From Burkholderia sp. E7m39 (GTDB taxonomy: Bacteria > Pseudomonadota > Gammaproteobacteria > Burkholderiales > Burkholderiaceae), in contig BBSL01000267.1 in assembly GCA_001319865.1 (NCBI GenBank), positions 1-32,933 of the forward strand: a stretch of 32,933 bases of DNA, given 5' to 3'. Both the position numbers and the translations under genes were made by a program. Under the pieces are notes generated by a model. It did no database searches and had not been told where the DNA came from. It saw nothing but the letters and a program-made list of their open reading frames with translations. How positions within the stretch are numbered: the first letter of the stretch is position 1; the number at the start of each line of letters is the position of its first letter. This document shows positions 26,242 to 32,426 of the stretch, one piece after another.

Positions 26242-26595
26242 CTAATGCACGAGCGCCAGCAGGAACGCAAGGCCCGTACAGGTACTCGCCCCGAGCCCTA
26301 GCGCGAGCCAGTTCTTCCTCAGACCCGTCCACGGCAGGAACTCGATCAGCAACAGGCGGATTCCCCCCATGAGGTGCAGCGACAACAGCACGACGAGCCC
26401 CCATTCGCCAAACTTGAAGACAGGCTGGTCCGTGTACCGGAGAAAGCCGTCGAGCGACGCTTCTCCGTTGATCGCGTGCCCGATCGCCCAGAAGTGAACG
26501 GGCAGAAAGAGCGCGAGCCCCAGGCCCGAGAGCCGATGCACAAGAAAAGCCCAGTAAGCGGGGTGAGTACGCGCTCGATAGTCATTCTTTCGCAT
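26242..26595 (-). CDS. frdD: Membrane anchor subunit of the Frd/Sdh-like complex (D-type)
   Basis: 117 residues from the ATG at 26595, which overlaps the previous stop as TGATG. It has three hydrophobic helices: LSGLGLALFLPVHFWAIGHA, a central GEWGLVVLLSLHLMGGIRLLL, and a C-terminal LALGLGASTCTGLAFLLAL. The RLSGLxLxxxxPxHFW opening and the HLxGGIRLLxxE helix match the cytochrome b556 family (SdhC/FrdC type), whose histidines ligate heme and whose arginine lines the quinone site. With the preceding small subunit it would anchor the FrdAB pair in the inner membrane. The longer open frame to 26742 is a shadow of frdC. Confidence 0.75.
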   Translation of the reverse strand: MRKNDYRARTHPAYWAFLVHRLSGLGLALFLPVHFWAIGHAINGEASLDGFLRYTDQPVFKFGEWGLVVLLSLHLMGGIRLLLIEFLPWTGLRKNWLALGLGASTCTGLAFLLALVH

Positions 26596-26942
26596 CACAA
26601 GACGACTCCATAAACTGCGCGTAGCCCCATTACCGCCAGGCCAGCGGAGATTGCGACACTCGCAGCCCAAGCGGAACGGCCTCTCCAGTTCAGCCACTCT
26701 TCCGCGATCCGAAGCAAACCGATAGGGACATGTATCGCGCACGAAATCACGAACGCGGTATAAAAGAGTCCGAAGAAAATACTCCCATGCGTGCGGCCGA
26801 GCAGCGCGGACGCAGTCAATCCGCTATGCACCGCATAGATAATCACGGCGAGATGAACGAATACGCAGCAGGCAAGCACGGTTGCGCTCAGACGTTGCCA
26901 GTACCAGAGGCGTGCCTGGGTTTTCAGCGTCATCGCATGCAT
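26595..26942 (-). CDS. frdC: Membrane anchor subunit of the Frd/Sdh-like complex (C-type)
   Basis: 115 residues from the ATG at 26942, which overlaps the frdB stop as TGATG and has GAGGGGG upstream; a second Met lies three codons on. It has three predicted helices (LSATVLACCVFVHLAVIIYA, IFFGLFYTAFVISCAIHVPI, SAWAASVAISAGLAVMGLRA). The histidines VHLAV and AIHVPIGLLR are candidate heme ligands. Size, topology and the operon position between the iron-sulfur subunit and another small membrane protein identify it as an anchor. Sequence alone would not. TGATG junctions on both sides indicate strict coupled translation. Confidence 0.75.
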   Translation of the reverse strand: MHAMTLKTQARLWYWQRLSATVLACCVFVHLAVIIYAVHSGLTASALLGRTHGSIFFGLFYTAFVISCAIHVPIGLLRIAEEWLNWRGRSAWAASVAISAGLAVMGLRAVYGVVL

Positions 26943-27661
26943 CACAGATCCCCCTCGCGCGCCGCCTTCATCGTCATGCGCTTCAGGCCCGCGATGCCTG
27001 CTGTCGGCGACAGATGTTTGGGGCAGCGTTCAGTACAGGTGCCTTGCGTGTGGCACGAGTGACAGCCGGCGTCGCCGGCTACGGCGCGCAAGCGTTCGAT
27101 CTTTTGTACGTCGCGTTCGTCGTTGACAAGCGTCCATGCACGATTGAGGGCAGCGGGGCCCAGATAGTCGGGGCGCCACGTGACCACGTCGCAGGACGAG
27201 TAGCACACGCCGCAACCGATACATTCGATGCCCGCGTCCGCTTCCTTTCTCTGCGCGCTATCCGGGCGCACAGGCGCGAAGTCTTCATGACGCGTGTGGT
27301 CGCCGGCGAAGCGCCCTTTGGCACGGCTCCACTTGTCGAAGAAAGTGCTCATGTCGGTAACGAGATCTTTGATCACTGGCAGATTCGACAGCGGTGCGAT
27401 TTCGAGCTCGTTATTGATAGCCACTTTCGAGACGTGGGTGCGGCATGTCCAGCGCGCCTTCCCGTTGACATTCATCGCGCAGGAGCCGCACATGCCTACC
27501 CGACAGGCAAAACGGTACGCCAGATCGGGCTGCATCTGGCGCTGGATGAATGTCACGACGTCCAGTACCGTTTGACTCTCGTAACGTGGCACTTCGTAGC
27601 CGACCAACCCTCCGCTGGTTCCGCTTCTCCATACCTTGACGTGAAGCTTGTCCGTATTCAT
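26942..27661 (-). CDS. frdB: Iron-sulfur subunit of the fumarate reductase/succinate dehydrogenase-like complex
   Basis: 239 residues from the ATG at 27661 (AAGAGA upstream). The N-terminal [2Fe-2S] ferredoxin domain has Cys53, Cys58, Cys61 and Cys73 (FACRVGMCGSC ... WTC). The C-terminal half holds the two further clusters, with Cys147/150/153/157 (CIGCGVCYSSC) and Cys203/209/213 (CHTQGTCTERCP). All ligand positions of the [2Fe-2S], [4Fe-4S] and [3Fe-4S] set of SdhB/FrdB are present, so electron transfer between flavin and membrane quinone should work. It is the first Frd gene in the leftward unit. frdA is displaced to the far end behind the two hydratase genes, unlike standard frdABCD or sdhCDAB orders. 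Confidence 0.9.
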   Translation of the reverse strand: MNTDKLHVKVWRSGTSGGLVGYEVPRYESQTVLDVVTFIQRQMQPDLAYRFACRVGMCGSCAMNVNGKARWTCRTHVSKVAINNELEIAPLSNLPVIKDLVTDMSTFFDKWSRAKGRFAGDHTRHEDFAPVRPDSAQRKEADAGIECIGCGVCYSSCDVVTWRPDYLGPAALNRAWTLVNDERDVQKIERLRAVAGDAGCHSCHTQGTCTERCPKHLSPTAGIAGLKRMTMKAAREGDL

Positions 27662-27685
27662 GGCGTGTCTCTTGAATATTGGTGG

Positions 27686-27704
27686 CGCAATCCAAAAGAT
27701 TGCG
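27686..27704 (-). promoter_or_regulatory. Hairpin/palindrome in the frdB leader
   Basis: CGCAATC-CAAAA-GATTGCG forms a perfect 7-bp inverted repeat with a 5-base loop, 25 bases upstream of the frdB start. No T-run follows on the minus strand, so it is more likely an operator or a leader RNA stem than a terminator. Confidence 0.5.
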
Positions 27705-27772
27705 TGCATCCATTATTGAGTAAGCCATCGCCAGGAAAAACCGAATAATTATCGGCTTGAGCTAAAGGATTT

Positions 27773-29047
27773 CTACACCTCGCTCGGAACACGGCGCAGT
27801 TTCAGCGTGTGCGCGAGACGGGCATTGTCACGTTCCTTTTCGAGGCCGGAAATAACCAGTGTCGCGACGGAATTGCCGATCATGTTGGTGACGGCCCGGA
27901 TCTCCGAAATGAAGCGGTCGACGCCGAGGATCAGCGCAGCACCCTCGATCGGAATGTGTTTGAACGCGGTAAGCGTGGCCAGAAGCGTGACGAACCCTGC
28001 ACCGGAGACACCCGCCGCCCCTTTCGAGCTGATCATGGAAAGAACCATGAGGGCGATCTGCTCGCCCCACGACATCGGTACGTTGTAAGCCTGTGCGATG
28101 AACATCGCGCAGATGACCTGCGCCACGCATGTGCCGTCGAGGTTGAACGAGTAGCCCATTGGCATGACGATCCCGACGACCTGCTTGGGACAACCCATCG
28201 CCTCCAGCTTTCGGATCAATTGCGGAAACACCGATTCAGACGAGGTAGTAGCCAGAACCAGCAGGATTTCGCCCTTCAGATGATTCAGCAGTCTGAGCAA
28301 CCTGAACCCGCTCATTCTGCAAATCGTTCCAAGCACGACGACGAGAAAGAAGAATGTCGCCACATACACGGTAATGAGCAGCATGCCGAGTGAATGCAGC
28401 GCCGACAGGCCGTACTTTCCGACTGCAAAGCCCATCGCGCCCAACGCGCCCAGCGGGGCGAGCTTCATGATGAAGCCGACGATCTTGAAGAGTACTTCGG
28501 ATATGCCGTCGAAAAACGTCAGCAGCGGCTTGCCCTTCTCCCCGAGGTACGACAGACCCACGGCAAATAGACACGCAATGACGACGATCTGCAGCATGTC
28601 ACCCGACGAGAACGGACTCAGAAAGCTGGACGGGATAATGTTGAGAAGAAAGCCGACGAGTCCTTCTTCGTGATGCATCACGGTCTGGAACTGCGCCAAC
28701 GCATGAACGTCCGCTGCGCCTGGTTCGAGATTCATGCCGACGCCGGGCCCGATCAGATTCACCATCAACATGCCGACCAGCAGTGCAAGCGTCGTGACCA
28801 CTTCGAAATAGATGAAGGTCTTTCCGCCGATGCGCCCCAATGTCTTCATATCGCCGATCTGCGAAGCGCCGCATACGATGGTGGTGAAGATCAGCGGCGG
28901 CGTGATCATCTTCACAAGCCTGATGAACGCATCGGATAAGGGCTTCAGGGACTGGCCAAAGGCGGGGAAGAAATGTCCTATTGCGACACCGATCACGATG
29001 GCGATCAGGACCTGGAAATAGATGTGCTTGGTGAGTCGACGCAACAT
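27773..29047 (-). CDS. dctA: C4-dicarboxylate:cation symporter DctA
   Basis: 424 residues, the usual DctA length. It belongs to the DAACS family and imports succinate, fumarate, malate and similar C4 acids with protons or sodium. Visible features are VLIAIVIGVAIGHFFP in helix 1, KMITPPLIFTTIVCGAS, the LATTSSESVFPQLI segment with the conserved serine-rich loop, and YSFNLDGTCVAQ, the family's substrate-site NxDGTxx motif. The ATG at 29047 has AAGGAG 5 bases upstream. A 112-base spacer separates it from frdB, so it may be cotranscribed with, or regulated alongside, the frd/hydratase unit. The leader contains three strong inverted repeats. Confidence 0.94.
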   Translation of the reverse strand: MLRRLTKHIYFQVLIAIVIGVAIGHFFPAFGQSLKPLSDAFIRLVKMITPPLIFTTIVCGASQIGDMKTLGRIGGKTFIYFEVVTTLALLVGMLMVNLIGPGVGMNLEPGAADVHALAQFQTVMHHEEGLVGFLLNIIPSSFLSPFSSGDMLQIVVIACLFAVGLSYLGEKGKPLLTFFDGISEVLFKIVGFIMKLAPLGALGAMGFAVGKYGLSALHSLGMLLITVYVATFFFLVVVLGTICRMSGFRLLRLLNHLKGEILLVLATTSSESVFPQLIRKLEAMGCPKQVVGIVMPMGYSFNLDGTCVAQVICAMFIAQAYNVPMSWGEQIALMVLSMISSKGAAGVSGAGFVTLLATLTAFKHIPIEGAALILGVDRFISEIRAVTNMIGNSVATLVISGLEKERDNARLAHTLKLRRVPSEV

Positions 29048-29061
29048 GGTGTCTCCTTGGT

Positions 29062-29095
29062 CTCATCGATTCCGCTATAGCAAGGCGTCGATGAG
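29062..29095 (-). promoter_or_regulatory. Inverted repeat 1 in the dctA leader
   Basis: CTCATCGA (29062-29069) pairs perfectly with TCGATGAG (29088-29095) across 18 bases, and the loop can pair CGC with GCG. On the minus-strand RNA the stem ends 3 bases before the AAGGAG ribosome site of dctA, so folding could affect initiation. Confidence 0.55.
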
Positions 29096-29099
29096 CGAC

Positions 29100-29124
29100 A
29101 TGCCAGTCTGGCGTGAGCTGGCAT
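29100..29124 (-). promoter_or_regulatory. Inverted repeat 2 in the dctA leader
   Basis: ATGCCAG (29100-29106) and CTGGCAT (29118-29124) form a perfect 7-bp inverted repeat with an 11-base spacer, immediately adjacent to repeat 1. It could be a protein operator or an RNA stem. Confidence 0.5.
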
Positions 29125-29140
29125 TCCAACCAGTTGTGGC

Positions 29141-29186
29141 GCCGTCCCAAGGCTCGTCTCTTGCGGGCGAATTGCCTTGGGACGGC
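29141..29186 (-). promoter_or_regulatory. Inverted repeat 3 in the dctA leader (13-bp perfect stem)
   Basis: GCCGTCCCAAGGC (29141-29153) is the exact reverse complement of GCCTTGGGACGGC (29174-29186), with a 20-base loop. No T-run follows on either strand, arguing against a simple terminator. One arm contains CCUUGG (as RNA), which is complementary to CCAAGG overlapping the dctA ribosome site. Confidence 0.6.
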
Positions 29187-29242
29187 TCGTGCGTTGATGC
29201 TGAAAATGGGGCTTGTGCGAGGGCGCGATAACCGCGATAACG

Positions 29243-29404
29243 TCAGGCGCTTTCGAACCGGCGAGTGAGCGTGAACGCGCGCTCCTTTGCCGAAGCCGCG
29301 ACGATGTCCATGCAGTGGGCGTCCCGCTTCGCGCCCGCTTTGAAGTCCTTCCCCAAGGCGACACCAGCCGTCTCACTACATTCGTGCAATACCGCGTCAC
29401 TCAT
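29243..29404 (-). CDS. Small hypothetical protein (53 residues)
   Basis: An ATG at 29404 preceded by GAGGA at a good distance opens a 53-codon frame beginning MSDAVLHECSETAGVALG and ending FTLTRRFESA. Third codon positions are GC-rich, and the composition looks protein-like rather than Arg/Ser shadow. I recognise no family, and it has no membrane segment. It lies between the TauE-like exporter and the dctA leader on the same strand. It could be a genuine small protein, a leader peptide upstream of the structured dctA leader, or the eroded start of a larger gene. Confidence 0.35.
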   Translation of the reverse strand: MSDAVLHECSETAGVALGKDFKAGAKRDAHCMDIVAASAKERAFTLTRRFESA

Positions 29405-29491
29405 TTGTATTCCTCATTCAAAATGACTAGAACAATATCGACATACTCCCCGCAGATTTCTTAAGTCAGTATGAATTCGCAAAAAGCACAT

Positions 29492-30292
29492 TCATGAAAA
29501 AATCGAATAGATTCCAGACGCGGATCGAACGATCAGATTCAGCGCCGCGATGATCAATACAATCCACAACAGCATCAGCACACTGCCCGTCGAAATCGCA
29601 TTGCGCAACCTTGCGCCGATCACGAGCCCCACCGCGCCGCACGGCAGTAGCCATCCTGCGAGGTGCAATACCGCCGGGTTGCGATACAGACCCGACATGC
29701 TGAAAAGCAGCAATCGTGCAATGGCCGTCAGGGTAATGAGCGTACTAATCGTCGCGCGCCGTTGATCGGCATCGCTCAGGCGGCCTGCCAGATAAATCGT
29801 GTACACCGGCCCGCCTGTACCGAATACCGCCGTCAGGCAACCACCAAAAAAGCCCAGCGGAAGCGCCCACCCGCCGCCGATCCTTCGAAATTCCCCGCGC
29901 GACATCACCCGCCAAAGCGAATAACACAACAGGCACACGCCAAGAATGAGTTCAAGCGGCTTTTCCGGCACGGACACGAGAACCGTCACGCCGAGTACCA
30001 GCCCGATGCACAGCCAGGGTCCAAGCCGGCCAAGCTCCTGAGCCTGGACAGCTTTCAGATTGCGCAGGCCGACGAGCATCCCCGCAACCAGGTCGAGTAC
30101 CAGCATCACGGGCGTGGCAGTGCGCAGAGGAACCAGCTGGGTCAACATCGGAATGGCGACGATCGAAGAACCGAAACCCGTCATGCCGTACACCAGATAG
30201 GCCAACGTGACGATTCCACCTGCTGCGAACATCGAGGTGACATCGATTCCTGTATTGGCGAGTTCCATTTGCGCATGCAGCCAGGCAATCAT
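29492..30292 (-). CDS. TauE/SafE-family membrane exporter (sulfite/organosulfonate type)
   Basis: 266 residues with eight hydrophobic helices, the standard TauE/SafE (formerly DUF81) size. Two repeated half-domains start with AYLVYGMTGFGSSIVAIPML and GFFGGCLTAVFGTGGPVYTIY. The GxxGFGxxxxxxP and GxxxGxxGxGGP motifs are the family hallmark. Members such as TauE and SafE1 are implicated in export of sulfite or sulfoacetate in sulfonate degraders, though many homologues have unknown cargo. The ATG at 30292 has GAGG about 10 bases upstream. The divergent LysR gene is its likely regulator. Co-location with soeABC-like genes makes sulfite a reasonable cargo guess. Confidence 0.85.
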   Translation of the reverse strand: MIAWLHAQMELANTGIDVTSMFAAGGIVTLAYLVYGMTGFGSSIVAIPMLTQLVPLRTATPVMLVLDLVAGMLVGLRNLKAVQAQELGRLGPWLCIGLVLGVTVLVSVPEKPLELILGVCLLCYSLWRVMSRGEFRRIGGGWALPLGFFGGCLTAVFGTGGPVYTIYLAGRLSDADQRRATISTLITLTAIARLLLFSMSGLYRNPAVLHLAGWLLPCGAVGLVIGARLRNAISTGSVLMLLWIVLIIAALNLIVRSASGIYSIFS

Positions 30293-30447
30293 CGGGAAAG
30301 GGCCTCGTCCGTACCAGTCCGTATTGCAGGGAATTGAGTTGTGACGCGATGCCGACCTCAGGCCACGTCATGCGGCACGTACTGCCCCAAGTATTATGCT
30401 TTCGGCTTCACTAAAGAAAAACGCAGTAATGGTTTTCCTGAGACCAA

Positions 30448-30459
30448 ATAAAACTTTAT
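30448..30459. promoter_or_regulatory. Possible LysR-type binding element
   Basis: ATAAA-AC-TTTAT is a short perfect inverted repeat in the AT-rich divergent region between the exporter and the LysR gene. Position and symmetry are suggestive, but it is short and occurs in AT-rich DNA where such motifs arise by chance. Confidence 0.3.
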
Positions 30460-30509
30460 GTCCGTATCATGTGATGATCGGATCAGTACTCAGCAGCGCA
30501 CCCAGAGCA

Positions 30510-31388
30510 ATGCCATCCATCCGTACCCTGAAAATCTTCCTGTCGGTCGCGCGGTGCGGAACGTTTGCAGCCGCGGGAAACCAGGTTGGCCTTACGCCAG
30601 CCGCGATCGGACTCCAGATTCGCGCGCTCGAAAGCGACCTCGACGTCCAGCTGTTCGACCGTAACGCGCGGGCGGCGGTACTCAACCCTGTCGGCCGCGC
30701 ATTGATCCCCGAGATCGAAGAGATCGTGCGCCGCTATGAATTGCTCGAAGCGTCCGCAGGCGGTGGCGAGATGTCGGGAACGGTGGTCGTCGGCGCGCTC
30801 GTGTCCGCATTGATGGGTGCGTTTGCGGACGCGTTGTGGTCGATACGTCAACATCATCCTCGCCTCGATGTGCATCTGCTCGCGGGCATGTCCAGCGATT
30901 TCGCGCGCAAAGTCGAGGTCGGCGAACTGGATGCCGCCGTCGTCACGCAGTCGCCGCGGCAACTGCCGTCCAGCCTTCTCTGGACGCCGCTCTACTCCGA
31001 GCCGATGATCCTGATCATGCCGAGTGCCCCGCACTTCGAACTGCCTCGCGAGCAAAATGAAATTCTGCGCCAGGCGCCCTTCATGCGCTTCGATCGCAGC
31101 ACGTGGACCGGGCATCTCGTGCAGGACGTGCTGGATCGATGCGAAGTACAGGTCAACGAAGCCATGGAACTCAATTCCGTCGAAGCCATCGTGGCGCTCG
31201 TGCGTCAGGGCTTCGGTATTTCGATCGTCCCGGAACTTGCGAACGTCGACTTTGCCAACGACAAGGCACTCACGGTGATGACGCTGGACGGCGTCGACGT
31301 TCGTCGCCATGTGGGTCTCCTCGAACGCGTCAAGCACGGGCGGATGGCCTTTACGGAAGCAATCAAAAACTACTTCGCCGGAGCATAG
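30510..31388 (+). CDS. LysR-type transcriptional regulator
   Basis: 292 residues from the ATG at 30510. The N-terminal winged HTH reads IRTLKIFLSVARCGTFAAAG, then VGLTPAAIGLQIRALESDL and LFDRNARAAVLNPVGRALI, matching LTTRs closely. The C-terminal inducer domain includes GTVVVGALVSALMG and LVRQGFGISIVPEL, typical of the two alpha/beta subdomains. In-frame upstream Mets (30396, 30474) would add a nonstandard extension, so the start nearest the HTH is preferred even though its ribosome site is weak. It is divergent from the TauE-like exporter and convergent with the dehydrogenase pair. It probably senses the substrate or an intermediate of the surrounding pathway. Confidence 0.9.
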   Translation: MPSIRTLKIFLSVARCGTFAAAGNQVGLTPAAIGLQIRALESDLDVQLFDRNARAAVLNPVGRALIPEIEEIVRRYELLEASAGGGEMSGTVVVGALVSALMGAFADALWSIRQHHPRLDVHLLAGMSSDFARKVEVGELDAAVVTQSPRQLPSSLLWTPLYSEPMILIMPSAPHFELPREQNEILRQAPFMRFDRSTWTGHLVQDVLDRCEVQVNEAMELNSVEAIVALVRQGFGISIVPELANVDFANDKALTVMTLDGVDVRRHVGLLERVKHGRMAFTEAIKNYFAGA

Positions 31389-31424
31389 GCATCGGCATAA
31401 GTATCGGCCGCGTGCTTTGCGCAA

Positions 31425-32426
31425 TCACGCAGCGAGCGCCTGCAACTGACCAAACAGCGCGTCGGGAATCTCGATGCCGTCACGGGCGGCTGCCTGCGCA
31501 AGACTCAGGCGTCGCTGCCCGGGCAGGCGCACGTCCGGGTCGTGAAGCATGATCTCGACAAGGCATTCGACGCGCGACAGATAAGCCGCATTGCCTGCCA
31601 GCGCATCAGGATCGATCGCCCAGAACAGATGCCCGATCCGCGACTTCTCGCCCTCTTCCGTCAGGAACGAACCGGCCTCGTAACCGAAGTTCGCGCCGGC
31701 CAGCGCGGCAGCCAAGAGTTCAACCGTGAGCGCGAGCATTGCGCCCTTCGCGCCGCCGAACGGCAGCATCATGCCGTCGAGTGCGGCTTTGGCGTCGGTG
31801 GTCGGCAAGCCGTCACGCGTCGTCGCCCAACCCTCGGGAATCGCCTTGCCCTCGCGTGCGGCGACCATGATCTTGCCGCGCGCCACATTCGACAGCGACA
31901 GATCGATCATCAACGGCTCGCCGTCGCGGCGCGGAAACACGGCCGCCATCGGGTTGGTGCCGAACAGAGGACGACGGCCGCCCCATGCCGGCATCGCAGC
32001 GGGCGTGTTGCTGAACGCGAGCCCGACGAGGCCCGCCTTTCCGACCGCCTCCAGGTGATACGCGCTCGCGCCCAGATGATGGCTGCGCCTGACGCTTGCG
32101 ACGGCGCTGCCATGCTCGCGCGCGTGACCGATCAGCGTTTCGATTGCAAGCTCGCAGGCGGGAAAGGCCATGCCATCCGCTGCGTCGATCAGCACAGCCG
32201 CGTTGCGAGCGGTGACGATTGCTGGTTTCGCCTGCGGGTTCACGCGGCCGTTGCGCAACTGCGCGATATACATCGGCAGCCGCGACACGCCATGCGATGA
32301 CAGACCGCGCTCGTCCGCGTACACGAGCGCGCGCGCCGTCGCCGATGCCGTTTCCGTGGTGGCGCCCGCGTTCAGCATGGCGCGGCTGGCCAGTGCGAAC
32401 AGTTCGCCGGATGCAATACGTGTCAT
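31425..32426 (-). CDS. Malate/L-lactate dehydrogenase-family oxidoreductase, ComC-like ((R)-sulfolactate dehydrogenase type)
   Basis: 333 residues from the ATG at 32426, which overlaps the preceding gene's TGA (ATGA). It belongs to the Ldh2/MDH2 fold family, distinct from classical Rossmann LDHs. Visible features are GLSSHGVSRLPMY (41-53), the catalytic histidine region VRRSHHLGASAYH (His116/117), WGGRRPLFGTNPMA for NAD(P) binding, IDLSLSNVARGKIMVA and the C-terminal FGGAKGAMLALTVELLA. Together, SxVARGKIMxA and IPEGWA recall ComC proteins that interconvert sulfopyruvate and (R)-sulfolactate. Malate, ureidoglycolate or other 2-hydroxyacids are the alternatives in this family. Tight coupling to a D-2-hydroxyacid dehydrogenase of the other fold supports an SlcC/ComC racemising pair. 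Confidence 0.82.
   Translation of the reverse strand: MTRIASGELFALASRAMLNAGATTETASATARALVYADERGLSSHGVSRLPMYIAQLRNGRVNPQAKPAIVTARNAAVLIDAADGMAFPACELAIETLIGHAREHGSAVASVRRSHHLGASAYHLEAVGKAGLVGLAFSNTPAAMPAWGGRRPLFGTNPMAAVFPRRDGEPLMIDLSLSNVARGKIMVAAREGKAIPEGWATTRDGLPTTDAKAALDGMMLPFGGAKGAMLALTVELLAAALAGANFGYEAGSFLTEEGEKSRIGHLFWAIDPDALAGNAAYLSRVECLVEIMLHDPDVRLPGQRRLSLAQAAARDGIEIPDALFGQLQALAA

Noticed and set aside
27736..27756. Possible terminator between dctA and frdB
   Set aside because: Only a 4-bp stem can form before the T-run on the minus strand, which is too weak to call.
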